Of a stretch of 64,000 nt of DNA, positions 56,279 through 64,000 are shown piece by piece. A program made the position numbers and the translations under genes. The number at the start of each line of letters is the position of its first letter. The first letter of the stretch is position 1. This stretch comes from Pseudooceanicola atlanticus (lineage in GTDB: Bacteria; Pseudomonadota; Alphaproteobacteria; Rhodobacterales; Rhodobacteraceae). Location: assembly GCF_000768315.1 (NCBI RefSeq), contig NZ_AQQX01000014.1:1-64000 (forward strand), in the 5' to 3' direction. The notes beneath the pieces were generated by a model. It ran no database searches. It saw nothing but the letters and a program-made list of their open reading frames with translations, and was not told where the DNA came from.

Positions 56279-57811
56279 ATGCTCTGGTCCCTTGTAAAGA
56301 TCGTTGTTTTCGTCGCCATGGTGGCGGCGGCCACGCTGGGTGCGAGCTATCTGCTCGATATGGAAGGTGGCGTTCTGATCGCTATGGGCGGGATCGAGAT
56401 CAACCTGACCCCCCTCAAGGCGGTGATAGCCGCGGTGATCCTGGTGGTGGCGGTCTGGCTGTTCCTGAAACTGTTCGGCCTGCTGATCGCGCTGCTGCAT
56501 TTCATCAATGGCGACGAAACAGCCCTGTCGCGCTATTTCGACCGCAACCGCGAGCGCAAGGGTTTCGACGCGCTGAGCGAGGGCATGATGGCGCTGGCCT
56601 CGGGCGAGGGGCGCAAGGCGCTGTCCAAGGCCGCGAAGGCCGAGAAATACCTGGATCGTCCCGAACTGACGACCCTGCTGACCGCGCAGGCCGCGGAACA
56701 GGTGGGCGACAAGGCTAAGGCCGAACAGGCCTACAAGCGCCTGCTGGCCAACGAAAAGACCCGGTTCGTCGGCGTCCGCGGGATCATGAAGCAGAAGCTC
56801 GCCGCCGGGGATACCGACACGGCGATGGCACTGGCCGAAAAGGCCTTTGCCCTGAAGCCTGCGCATGAGGAAGTGCAGGACACGCTGCTGAAGCTGCAGG
56901 CTCAGAAATCCGACTGGAAGGGCGCGCGCAGCACCCTGAAGGCCAAGCTCCGTCACGGCACCATGCCGCGGGACGTGCATCGCCGCCGCGACGCCGTGCT
57001 GGCCCTGTCGGAGGCCAAGGACGTCGTGGCCGAGGATTCGACCATCGAGGCCCGCGAGGCCGCGATCGAGGCAAACCGCCTGTCCCCCGACCTGGTGCCC
57101 GCCGCCGTCATGGCCGCAAAATCCTACATCGCCCAGGGGCAGAAGCGGAACGCCACCCGCGTCATCAAGAAGGCCTGGGAGGCCGCGCCGCATCCCGACC
57201 TGGCTGCCGCCTTTGCCGCCATCGAACCCGACGAGACGCCCAAGGAACGGCTGAAGCGGTTCAACACGCTGGTCAAGCTGGCGCCGAAGCATCGTGAAAG
57301 CCGCCTGCTGCTGGCAGAGCTGAACATCGCCGCCGAGGATTTCCCCGAAGCGCGCCGGGCCCTGGGCGACCTGGCCTCGGAAAGCCCCGATGCCCGGACC
57401 CTGACGATCATGGCCGCCGTGGAGCGCGGAGAGGGCGCCCCCGACGCCATCGTGAAGGGTTGGCTGGCGCGTGCCGTGTCCGCCCCGCGTGGCCCGCAAT
57501 GGACCTGCGAGAACTGCCACCACATCCATGCCGCCTGGACCCCGATCTGCGACAATTGCGGGGCCTTCGACACGCTGGCCTGGAAGACAGGCCCCACGGC
57601 CGAGGTGCAGAGCGGAGTCAGCACCGCCATGCTGCCGCTGATCGTCGGATCGATCGAGGACAAGTCGGCCGAATCGGTGGAAGAGCCTGAGATGGCTGCG
57701 GAAACCGCCCCCGAACCTGCCGCCGAGCCGACGCTGGGACCGGAGCCCGAAGACGCGGAGATCCTGCCCCCCGAAGACACCCGGGACGAAGCCCCGCGGG
57801 CAGAGAAATAG
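56279..57811 (+). CDS. hemY: HemY-type TPR membrane protein with zinc ribbon
   Basis: 510 residues. Two N-terminal membrane helices (about 5-25 and 45-72) form the HemY_N unit with FDRNRERKGFDALSEGMMAL after them. TPR-like helical repeats fill residues 95-395. Residues 406-433 hold CENCHHIHAAWTPICDNCGA, a two-knuckle C-x2-C...C-x2-C ribbon, then an acidic tail (EEPEMAAETAPEPAAEPTLG). This is not the haem enzyme HemY of Gram-positives; its role is unclear. The ribbon resembles the C-terminal rubredoxin-like module of LapB. Starts 9 bases after the Mic60 gene. Confidence 0.85.
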   Translation: MLWSLVKIVVFVAMVAAATLGASYLLDMEGGVLIAMGGIEINLTPLKAVIAAVILVVAVWLFLKLFGLLIALLHFINGDETALSRYFDRNRERKGFDALSEGMMALASGEGRKALSKAAKAEKYLDRPELTTLLTAQAAEQVGDKAKAEQAYKRLLANEKTRFVGVRGIMKQKLAAGDTDTAMALAEKAFALKPAHEEVQDTLLKLQAQKSDWKGARSTLKAKLRHGTMPRDVHRRRDAVLALSEAKDVVAEDSTIEAREAAIEANRLSPDLVPAAVMAAKSYIAQGQKRNATRVIKKAWEAAPHPDLAAAFAAIEPDETPKERLKRFNTLVKLAPKHRESRLLLAELNIAAEDFPEARRALGDLASESPDARTLTIMAAVERGEGAPDAIVKGWLARAVSAPRGPQWTCENCHHIHAAWTPICDNCGAFDTLAWKTGPTAEVQSGVSTAMLPLIVGSIEDKSAESVEEPEMAAETAPEPAAEPTLGPEPEDAEILPPEDTRDEAPRAEK

Positions 57812-57938
57812 GTCTTTCCCTGTGCGGGGCTGAGTGCTATAGCCCCGCCTCACGAGGACGTCCGATCCGGACGCCCCCGCCCTGCGCCCCGACCCGGTCG
57901 GGGACAGGACGTGCAGCAAAGCGCTGTACAAGAAGGAT

Positions 57939-58014
57939 GCCGCTGTAGCTCAGCTGGTAGAGCACGTCATTCGTAATGATGGGGTCGGGGGTTCGAGTCC
58001 CTTCAGCGGCACCA
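57939..58014 (+). tRNA. tRNA-Thr (anticodon CGT)
   Basis: A 76-base cloverleaf. Acceptor arms GCCGCTG and CAGCGGC, discriminator A and an encoded CCA (58012-58014). The anticodon CGT is at 57972-57974 in a TTCGTAA loop with a 5-bp stem. D-arm GCTCAGCTGGTAGAGC and T-loop GGTTCGAGTCC are canonical. It decodes ACG. It lies 127 bases after the HemY gene on the same strand. Confidence 0.97.
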
Positions 58015-58253
58015 TCCTTCTTCCCTCTTCCGAACCGACAGACACCTGGGACCGCGAACGCAGATTTACGCATGTCGACTGGCTGCCGATGATTCGGGTT
58101 TATGGTGTGGCGATCAGGGGGCGTGCGCCGCCTCGTGTCGGGCCGGAATTCTTTGGCACTTCCACGCGGCTTGGAATCGAGAATACCGACAAATGGAACG
58201 GGGCGATTGTCCTGTCCATGTACAGCGTCGATGACCAACAAATCAAGGGGATT

Positions 58254-58329
<76 letters not shown>

Positions 58330-58333
58330 ATCG

Positions 58334-58355
58334 GCACGGGTTTCATCACCCGTGC
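58334..58355 (-). terminator. hairpin just upstream of tRNA-Ala
   Basis: GCACGGGT-TTCATC-ACCCGTGC, a perfect 8-bp stem in the gap between the FYDLN gene and tRNA-Ala. It could end transcripts from the FYDLN gene before the tRNA, or mark a processing site if they are co-transcribed. Confidence 0.4.
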
Positions 58356-58378
58356 GGCGCTATCTATGGGAAGCTTTC

Positions 58379-58404
58379 AGGCGGATCAAGCGAAAAATCC
58401 GCCT
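58379..58404 (-). terminator. stem-loop after FYDLN gene
   Basis: AGGCGGAT (58379-58386) pairs with ATCCGCCT (58397-58404) around a 10-base A-rich loop, 22 bases past the FYDLN-gene stop. The T-run is poor in that direction. With the second hairpin at 58334-58355 it may act as a tandem terminator. Confidence 0.5.
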
Positions 58405-58425
58405 TTGTCGGCCTCCCTGTCGATA

Positions 58426-58749
58426 TCAGGAATCGTCGTCGTCGCTGGCCACGTCAGCCAGTTCATCGAGGGACACGCTATCGTCGTCGTCATCCTCTTC
58501 GAGCAGGTCATCGTCCAGCTCGACATCGACGTCATCATCATCTTCCAGAACGGCGTCATCATCGTCGTTCGCCTTGGCTTTCTTGGCCGAGGCATCCTCC
58601 GCATCGGCGGCGATCATGCGGTTCTTGGATTCGTCGAATTCCACGACCTCGCCGGTATAGGGGCTGACGATCGGGCTTTTGTTCAGGTCGTAGAAACGCT
58701 TGCCGGTCGTGGGGCAAAGGCGCTTTGTACCCCATTCTTCCTTGGGCAT
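58426..58749 (-). CDS. TIGR02300 (FYDLN acid) family protein
   Basis: 107 residues. The N-terminal half is MPKEEWGTKRLCPTTGKRFYDLNKSPIV-type sequence with the FYDLNK motif. The C-terminal half is extremely acidic (long D/E runs from about residue 60 to the end). There is only one cysteine, so no zinc ribbon is complete. TIGR02300 proteins are near-universal in alphaproteobacteria and have unknown function. It is next to tRNA-Ala on the same strand, which I take as the usual arrangement. Confidence 0.9.
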   Translation of the reverse strand: MPKEEWGTKRLCPTTGKRFYDLNKSPIVSPYTGEVVEFDESKNRMIAADAEDASAKKAKANDDDDAVLEDDDDVDVELDDDLLEEDDDDDSVSLDELADVASDDDDS

Positions 58750-58862
58750 GGTTATTCCCTTTCAGATGACATCTCTTGTCGACGATCCGCGTCCCCTGCC
58801 ATAAGCAGATGAGGCTGTCAAAGGCTTTCCAGATGGGGCGCCGCCAACGGGTCGGGGATCAT

Positions 58863-59555
58863 ATGGGCCAGCATGTCCTGCCGGGCAACCCCCCGGTTGA
58901 AATCAACCTGAAACGGTCGACGCGTGCCCGGCGCATTTCGCTGCGGGTTTCGTCGCTGGACGGGCGCGTCACGCTGACCCTGCCGAAGGGCGTTTCCGAG
59001 AAGTCGGGCCTGGCCTTCGCCACCGAAAAGGCCGAGTGGCTGAGGGGGCATCTGGCCAAGCAGGGCGGTATCGTCCAGGTCGGGCCGGGGGCGTCGCTGC
59101 CGATCGAGGGGCGGATGCTGACGGTGACCGGCGGCACCGGGCGCAAGGTGCGGATCGAGGCGGACCGGGTGATCGTGCCGGGGACCGACGATGCCATGGC
59201 GGCCAAGCTTCTGGGATATCTCAAGACTCTGGCGCGGGACCGGCTGGCTCAGGCCTCTGACCATTACGCGGACGTGCTGGGGCGGCGGTACAGCCGGATT
59301 ACGTTGCGCGACACGCGATCCCGCTGGGGGTCCTGTTCGGCCAGTGGCGGTTTGAGCTATTCTTGGCGGCTGATCCTCGCTCCGCCCGACGTGCTGTCCT
59401 ATGTCGCCGCGCACGAGGTCGCCCACCTGGCCGAGATGAACCATTCGGAGCGGTTCTGGACCGCTGTGCAGTCGATCCACGGGCCCTATTCCGAACAGCG
59501 CGCCTGGCTGCGGCGCGAGGGCGCGCAGCTGCATCGCTATCGCTTCGAGGGCTAG
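58863..59555 (+). CDS. YgjP/DUF45-type zinc metallopeptidase
   Basis: 230 residues from the ATG at 58863 (MGQHVLPGNPPVEINLKRST); an ATG at 58833 is possible. RSRWGSCSASGGLSYSWRLI (152-171) and YVAAHEVAHLAEMNHSERFW (180-199) are the paired family motifs; H184 and H188 with E185 form HExxH, and H194 is a likely third ligand. The family (M48-related, SprT-like) includes predicted metal-dependent hydrolases with no clear substrate. Divergent from the FYDLN gene. Confidence 0.9.
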   Translation: MGQHVLPGNPPVEINLKRSTRARRISLRVSSLDGRVTLTLPKGVSEKSGLAFATEKAEWLRGHLAKQGGIVQVGPGASLPIEGRMLTVTGGTGRKVRIEADRVIVPGTDDAMAAKLLGYLKTLARDRLAQASDHYADVLGRRYSRITLRDTRSRWGSCSASGGLSYSWRLILAPPDVLSYVAAHEVAHLAEMNHSERFWTAVQSIHGPYSEQRAWLRREGAQLHRYRFEG

Positions 59556-59606
59556 GCGCAGATGCCGTATTGACGGGACCGGGAAATGTGATCACAAATC
59601 TGTTCC

Positions 59607-60254
59607 ATGTTGATCCAGACCCGTCCCGATCCCAGCCCGGCCGCCCATGAACGCGTTTATCGCGGGCTGCGGACGCGCATCATGCACGGCGAAATCGCGC
59701 CGGGCGAATCCCTGACCCTGCGTGGCATCGGACGGGAATTCGGTGTCTCGATGACCCCGGCACGCGAATCGATCCGCCGGCTGGTGGCCGAAGGCGCGCT
59801 GACCCTGTCGGCCTCGGGCCGGGTGTCGACGCCCGAGATCACCAATGACCGGATCGAGGAGCTGGCGGCCCTGCGGTCGCTGCTGGAGGTCGAACTGGCC
59901 TCTCGCGCATTGCCGCGGGCGCATATCGCGCTGATCGATCGGCTTCAGTCCATCAACGGCGGCATCACCGAGATGGTCGAGCGCCATGATGCGGTCGGCT
60001 ATATCCGGTCCAACCTCGAATTCCACCGCGCGCTGTACCTGCGTGCGCAGGCCCCGGCGATGCTGGCCATGGCGGAAACCGTCTGGCTGCAACTCGGGCC
60101 GACGATGCGCAAGCTGTACGGGCGTCTGCGGCGCAGCGAGCCGCCGCATTACCACCGCCTGATCATCGCCGCGCTGAAGGCCGGGGACGAACCGGGCCTG
60201 AGGCTGGCGGTGCGCATGGACGTGACCCAGGGTCTGCGCCTGCTGACGACGTGA
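59607..60254 (+). CDS. GntR family transcriptional regulator (FadR/FCD type)
   Basis: 215 residues. The N-terminal winged helix (RVYRGLRTRIMHGEIAPGES, TLRGIGREFGVSMTPARESI, RRLVAEGALTLSASGRVSTP) has the GntR pattern. The C-terminal helical FCD domain follows (IEELAALRSLLEVELASRAL, NLEFHRALYLRAQAPAMLAM). FCD regulators usually bind organic acids or amino-acid-derived ligands. The last bases overlap a GST gene (GTGA), so it may regulate or at least co-express with that GST. Confidence 0.92.
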   Translation: MLIQTRPDPSPAAHERVYRGLRTRIMHGEIAPGESLTLRGIGREFGVSMTPARESIRRLVAEGALTLSASGRVSTPEITNDRIEELAALRSLLEVELASRALPRAHIALIDRLQSINGGITEMVERHDAVGYIRSNLEFHRALYLRAQAPAMLAMAETVWLQLGPTMRKLYGRLRRSEPPHYHRLIIAALKAGDEPGLRLAVRMDVTQGLRLLTT

Positions 60255-60874
60255 CCCGGCTTTGGGGCTATTACTACTCGGTCTATGCGCGCATCGCGCG
60301 GATGGCCCTGGCGGAGCGCGGGGTCGATTATGCCTGGGAAGAGGTCAATCCCTTCGACCCCGAGGCCGATAATCCCCACCCTTTCGGCAAGGTCCCGATG
60401 CTGGAGGATCGCGGCCACCGCATTTACGAGGCCACGGCGATCACCACCTATGTCGAAGCGCGCTGGCCCGGCCCGCGCTGGACGCGCGAGGACGCTTTGG
60501 CCCGGGCGCGCGAGGCGCAGGTGATCGGCATCGTGGATTCCTATGGCTACTGGCCCATGGTTCGTGAGGTCTTTGTCGCCGCCGTCGCCGATGTATCGGC
60601 AGGCGCGCCACGGGACGAGGCGCGGATCGCCAAGGGGATGGCGGATGCCACGAACGTCCTGTCAGAGCTTGAGGCGCTTGCCCATGAGGGTCACATCCTG
60701 AACGGTCACCTCAGCCGCGCCGATCTGCACCTGGCGCCGATGATGGCCTATTTCACGATGGCCGAAGAGGGCGCCGCCCTGCTGGCGTGCCATCCGGCCC
60801 TGTCGGAGTGGTTCAGCTGGATGCAGGCCCGCGACAGTTTCACTGCCACGACGCCTGTTTTCACGGATGCTTAG
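60251..60874 (+). CDS. glutathione S-transferase family protein
   Basis: 207 residues from a GTG that overlaps the GntR stop. The thioredoxin-like N-terminal domain has [20 protein letters not shown] (active-site region with S/Y), the cis-proline loop [20 protein letters not shown], and a helical C-terminal domain from about 85 ([20 protein letters not shown]). It probably conjugates or reduces small electrophiles. It converges with accA with a 4-base overlap. Confidence 0.88.
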   Translation: MTRLWGYYYSVYARIARMALAERGVDYAWEEVNPFDPEADNPHPFGKVPMLEDRGHRIYEATAITTYVEARWPGPRWTREDALARAREAQVIGIVDSYGYWPMVREVFVAAVADVSAGAPRDEARIAKGMADATNVLSELEALAHEGHILNGHLSRADLHLAPMMAYFTMAEEGAALLACHPALSEWFSWMQARDSFTATTPVFTDA

Positions 60875-61872
60875 GCCGCGAGGCCCTTGGACCCCATCTT
60901 TAGGAATTTCTGCCGACGGTCGTTGAGCAGCTTGTCAGGCCCATGCCCGTCCAGTTCGCCCAGCATCGCCTCGATCGCCTTGCCGACCTTTTCGACGCTG
61001 GCGTCGCGGTCACGATGCGCGCCGCCCAGCGGTTCGGGGATGATCCGGTCGATGACGCCAAGGTAATGCAGGTCCTGCGCGGTCAGGCGCATCGCCTCGG
61101 CCGCTTCGCGCATCTTCTCGGCGTCCTTCCACAGGATGGAGGCGCAGCCCTCGGGCGTGATGACCGAATAGACCGAATGTTCCAGCATCGCGACGCGGTT
61201 GGCGGTGGCAAAGGCCACGGCGCCGCCGGACCCGCCTTCGCCGATCACGACGGAGACGAGCGGCACCTTCAGCTGAAGGCATTTCTCGGTCGAGCGAGCG
61301 ATCGCCTCGGACTGGCCACGTTCCTCGGCGCCCTTGCCGGGATAGGCGCCGGGCGTGTCGACGAGCGTCACGACGGGCAGGCCGAATTTCCCGGCCAGTT
61401 CCATCAGGCGCACGGCCTTGCGGTAGCCTTCGGGGCGGGCCATCCCGAAATTGCGTTCGATGCGCGACTTGGTGTCGTTGCCCTTTTCCTGGCCGATCAC
61501 GACAACGGCGCGATCGTTGAACCGGGCAAGACCGCCCATCACGGCGTGGTCATCGGCAAAGTTCCGGTCGCCGGCCAGCGGCGTGTATTCCTGGAACAGG
61601 GCCTCGATGTAATCCTTGCAATGGGGCCGGTCGGGGTGCCGCGCGACCTGGCATTTCCGCCAAGGGGTCAGACCCTTGTACAGGTCGGTCAGCATCGAGG
61701 CGGCCTTGGCGTCCAGTGCGCGGGCCTCGTCCTCGACATCCATGCCTTCGTTCTGCCGGGCCATGGCGCGCAGTTCCCGCGCCTTGCCTTCGATTTCGGC
61801 CAGGGGCTTTTCGAAATCGAGGTAGTTATGGGGTTCGCTGGCGGGCTTTGTTTGCACAGGTGTCTCGCTCAT
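60871..61872 (-). CDS. accA: acetyl-CoA carboxylase carboxyltransferase alpha subunit
   Basis: 333 residues from the ATG at 61872 ([20 protein letters not shown]). An upstream open stretch to 62274 is inside the divergent AraC gene. Typical blocks: [79 protein letters not shown] and [20 protein letters not shown]. It forms the transcarboxylase with AccD and makes malonyl-CoA for fatty acid synthesis. Monocistronic. Confidence 0.97.
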   Translation of the reverse strand: MSETPVQTKPASEPHNYLDFEKPLAEIEGKARELRAMARQNEGMDVEDEARALDAKAASMLTDLYKGLTPWRKCQVARHPDRPHCKDYIEALFQEYTPLAGDRNFADDHAVMGGLARFNDRAVVVIGQEKGNDTKSRIERNFGMARPEGYRKAVRLMELAGKFGLPVVTLVDTPGAYPGKGAEERGQSEAIARSTEKCLQLKVPLVSVVIGEGGSGGAVAFATANRVAMLEHSVYSVITPEGCASILWKDAEKMREAAEAMRLTAQDLHYLGVIDRIIPEPLGGAHRDRDASVEKVGKAIEAMLGELDGHGPDKLLNDRRQKFLKMGSKGLAA

Positions 61873-61983
61873 CTCGGTACCTCCGGGGCTTGGGGCTATA
61901 TGCCCATGGCAGGCGGGCTTTGCAACTCCGCAAGATTTGCCGGAGGCTCTGCTGGCAAGAACAGGGCGTCCCCGGAGGCTAAG

Positions 61984-62820
61984 ATGACCAATTCCTATGA
62001 AAAACGCCTTCTGCGGGTGATCGACCATATCCACGCCAATCCGGCGGGCGACCTGTCGCTGGACACTCTGGCCGATATCGCCGCGATGAGCCGGTTTCAC
62101 TGGCACCGCGTGTTCCGCGCGATGACCGGAGAGACATGCGCCCAGGCGGTGCGGCGGATCCGGCTGCACCTTGCCGCGAGCGAGATCGTCTGGACCGACG
62201 GCAATATCAGCGCCATCGCGGTCTCGGTGGGATATGGCGACCGGGACAGTTTCGACCGCGCCTTCGCGGTGCAATATGGCCTGTCACCCGCGGCCTTCCG
62301 TCGTCGCGGCACCCCGGTGCCGCTGGTCAAATCCCGGAAAGGAGGGTCCGCAATGTTCCCCGTCGATATCAAGTCCGTCCCGTCCCGCCGCCTGGTCGGC
62401 CTGCCCCATCGGGGCGCCTATTTCCGCATATCCGAGGCATTTTCCCGCCTCGACGTGATGATTGCCGCCCGTGGGCTCTACCCGCAATTGGGGGCGATGA
62501 TCGGGGTGTTCTACGACGATGTCTCGGTCGTGCCGGAGGCGGAGTTGCAGAGTTTTGCCGCCTTCGAACTGGCCGCTGACCTTGCCCTGCCCGAGGGAAT
62601 GGAGGAGCGGACCCTGCCGGGCGGCGATCATGCCGTTCTGCACTACAAGGGGCCCTATGCGCGGCTGCCCGAGGCCTATGATTACCTGTTCGGCACATGG
62701 CTGGCCGGGTCGGGGCGGGAGCCCGCGGACACTGCGGCCTATGAGGTCTATCTGAACACGCCGCTTGATACTGCGCCCGACGATCTGTTGACCCAGATCC
62801 ACCTGCCGCTGAGGGGTTGA
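61984..62820 (+). CDS. AraC family regulator with GyrI-like effector domain
   Basis: 278 residues from the ATG at 61984. The AraC DNA-binding domain is at the N-terminus (about 8-110): [60 protein letters not shown] and GLSPAAFRR. Residues 118-278 form a GyrI/Bacterial-effector (Rob/SbmC-like) domain that binds hydrophobic or cationic small molecules ([20 protein letters not shown] ... [20 protein letters not shown]). One base separates its stop from the next start. Confidence 0.92.
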   Translation: MTNSYEKRLLRVIDHIHANPAGDLSLDTLADIAAMSRFHWHRVFRAMTGETCAQAVRRIRLHLAASEIVWTDGNISAIAVSVGYGDRDSFDRAFAVQYGLSPAAFRRRGTPVPLVKSRKGGSAMFPVDIKSVPSRRLVGLPHRGAYFRISEAFSRLDVMIAARGLYPQLGAMIGVFYDDVSVVPEAELQSFAAFELAADLALPEGMEERTLPGGDHAVLHYKGPYARLPEAYDYLFGTWLAGSGREPADTAAYEVYLNTPLDTAPDDLLTQIHLPLRG

Positions 62821-62821
62821 G

Positions 62822-63436
62822 ATGGACAAGCTGGACGTCAAGAAGACGCAAAAAGCCCTGTATTCGGGTCGAAAAGGGGTGTGGGAACGGCTGGACGTGC
62901 CGCCGATGACCTTTCTGGCCGTGCAGGGACAGGGCAACCCGGACGGGCCGGATTATGCGGCGGCCATCGGCGCGCTGTACCCGCTGGCCTACGGGATCAA
63001 GTTCCAGGCCAAGGCGGCGGGCACGGATTTCGTCGTGCCGCCGTTGGAGGCTTTGTGGTGGGCCGACGACCCCACGGCCTTTACCGGTGGGCGGCGGGAC
63101 GAATGGCATTGGCGGGCGATGATCCGTATCCCGGTGCCGGTTACCGATGCGATGGTCGCCGCCGCGCGCGAAAAGGCGCGGGGCAAGAGCGACGCGCTGG
63201 ACCGCGTGCAGCTGATCGAGGAGGCGGAGGGCGATTGCCTGCAGACCCTGCATGTCGGCCCCTATAGCGACGAGGCACCGGTGCTGGCCGATCTGCATGA
63301 CCGCGTGATGCCGGGGATGGGTCTGACCTTCGGCAAGCCGCATCACGAGATCTACCTGTCCGATCCCCGACGCGTCGCGCCCGAGAAACTGCGCACGATC
63401 CTGCGTCAGCCGGTCGTCCCGATCCCCAGTCCGTAG
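62822..63436 (+). CDS. GyrI-like small-molecule binding domain protein
   Basis: 204 residues. A stand-alone GyrI-like domain: MTFLAVQGQGNPDGPDYAAA, PLAYGIKFQAKAAGTDFVVP, GGRRDEWHWRAMIRIPVPVT, TLHVGPYSDEAPVLADLHDR and FGKPHHEIYLSDPRRVAPEK. It has the typical DUF/GyrI-like core without DNA-binding helices. Co-transcribed with the AraC-GyrI regulator, it may sequester or process the same ligand. It runs 31 bases into the convergent racemase-like gene. Confidence 0.85.
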   Translation: MDKLDVKKTQKALYSGRKGVWERLDVPPMTFLAVQGQGNPDGPDYAAAIGALYPLAYGIKFQAKAAGTDFVVPPLEALWWADDPTAFTGGRRDEWHWRAMIRIPVPVTDAMVAAAREKARGKSDALDRVQLIEEAEGDCLQTLHVGPYSDEAPVLADLHDRVMPGMGLTFGKPHHEIYLSDPRRVAPEKLRTILRQPVVPIPSP

Positions 63437-64000
63437 CGCAGCGCGAGTTCCGGCGAGGCCAGGACCAGTATCCCCAGATCCCCCAGGTGATCCGCCGCCC
63501 CGGCCATGGAGGCCTGGGCAAGCACCACCGCGTCGATCTGCTGTCCGGCGATGGCCTGTCGGATGCCGTCTGCGATGGCCCGTTCGAAACCTTGTTCATC
63601 GCCCCCTTCAAAGAGCGGCCAATGGGCGGTCAGGTCGATCATCAGGTCGGGGTCCCTGCCGGCCTCATCCGCAAAGAGTGCGCGGCTGGGGTCGAGGGTC
63701 GAGCTGAGCGCATAGGCCATGGCGACGCGGCCGCCGATCCGGGCGGCCTGGCGCATCAGCGGACGGTCGATACGGATGGCACCAAGACGTTCGGCCGCGT
63801 CCCCCAGCGTGGTGCAGGTGCAGATTACCGGACCTTCTGCCCCGCCAATCGCATCGCGTAACCGGTCCGTCAGGGCCGGGGTGATTCCGTCGCGGCGGGC
63901 GTCCTCCAGCCAGTCGGGCGCCACGATATGGGCCAGCACCGCCCCCGGCGCGATCCGGTCGCGCAGGGCATCGAACCGGGCCACGTGAACCTGGGCGGTG
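63406..64000 (-). CDS. Asp/Glu racemase-like protein (5' end beyond window)
   Basis: At least 197 residues on the minus strand; a GTG at 63984 is possible, but the frame stays open to the window edge (TAQVHVARFDALRDRI), so the start is probably outside. ICTCTTLGDAAERLGAIRID resembles the first active-site cysteine region of Asp/Glu racemase-fold proteins, and VVLAQASMAGAADHLGDL is in the place of the second, where the catalytic cysteine is replaced by S/A. So activity is uncertain. Convergent with the GyrI-like gene. Confidence 0.65.
   Translation of the reverse strand, partial: TAQVHVARFDALRDRIAPGAVLAHIVAPDWLEDARRDGITPALTDRLRDAIGGAEGPVICTCTTLGDAAERLGAIRIDRPLMRQAARIGGRVAMAYALSSTLDPSRALFADEAGRDPDLMIDLTAHWPLFEGGDEQGFERAIADGIRQAIAGQQIDAVVLAQASMAGAADHLGDLGILVLASPELALRYGLGIGTTG

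Noticed and set aside
54038-57931. Very long open frame on the minus strand opposite hemD, Mic60 and HemY
   Set aside because: It is a high-GC antisense artefact with glycine/arginine/histidine-rich filler. The plus-strand genes have clear domains and start signals.
57837-58241. Minus-strand frame over the tRNA-Thr region
   Set aside because: It contains the well-known spurious translation of a tRNA gene (EGTRTPDP-like peptide). It is not a gene.

Overview
The window is GC-rich, gene-dense chromosomal DNA from an alphaproteobacterium. It most likely comes from the Rhodobacterales (Roseobacter/Rhodobacter group). The evidence is the block parB-parA-rsmG-mnmG-mnmE-rho-hemJ // maf-aroE-coaE-dnaQ, a RegB/SenC/RegA (PrrBCA) redox regulon, the tsaD-hemD-Mic60-HemY cluster, an FYDLN-acid protein beside a tRNA-Ala, and many ATGA/GTGA stop-start overlaps. 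I see no insertion sequence, prophage, CRISPR array or rRNA operon. This is a core region, not an island.

Layout. 0-2.3 kb: a class-IV aminotransferase coupled to a sulfotransferase-like protein, then a small secreted protein followed by a strong terminator array. 2.3-8.2 kb: maeB-rbsK diverging from mutS. 8.2-12.8 kb: hrcA-grpE diverging from rph-rdgB-hemW-DUF454. 12.8-20.2 kb: the leftward run hemJ, rho, mnmE, mnmG, rsmG, parA, parB, with two perfect parS sites embedded in the 5' ends of mnmG and rsmG. 20.16-20.58 kb: a non-coding, partly very AT-rich segment with DnaA-box-like sites from which genes diverge on both sides; I propose it as the chromosomal origin. 20.6-26.7 kb: maf-aroE-coaE-dnaQ, convergent secB, divergent fxsA / Tim44-like-mltA-smr.

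26.7-29.6 kb: hslV and hslU, separated by a translationally coupled multi-pass membrane protein. 29.7-31 kb: a Kdo-transferase-like protein and trxA, sharing a bidirectional terminator. 31-39.5 kb: a tightly overlapped operon tsaE-amgK-murU-addB-addA (tRNA t6A, peptidoglycan recycling, recombinational repair). 39.5-44 kb: an orphan membrane PAS protein and regB, senC, regA. 44-50 kb: acetyltransferase/HD phosphohydrolase, ahcY, a TRIC-family channel, a small Cys-rich secreted protein in an AT-rich pocket, and a usp-alsT operon. 50-54 kb: DUF2853, DUF1761, EVE, YciI, gpsA, tsaD. 54-58 kb: hemD-Mic60-HemY, pointing to envelope and haem biology. 58-64 kb: tRNA-Thr and tRNA-Ala, the FYDLN protein, a YgjP-type metallopeptidase, a GntR regulator with a GST, accA, an AraC-GyrI regulator with a stand-alone GyrI protein, and a racemase-like gene cut by the window end.

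The observations most worth following are: the origin candidate with its partition sites; an 11-bp tandem repeat shared by the 3' end of mutS and the regA downstream region; the membrane protein inside the hslVU operon; the LapB-like zinc ribbon on HemY; and the aminotransferase/sulfotransferase pair. I did not find a clearly new multi-gene defence or mobile system here. All assignments come from reading the sequence and recalled family knowledge; no database search was run.
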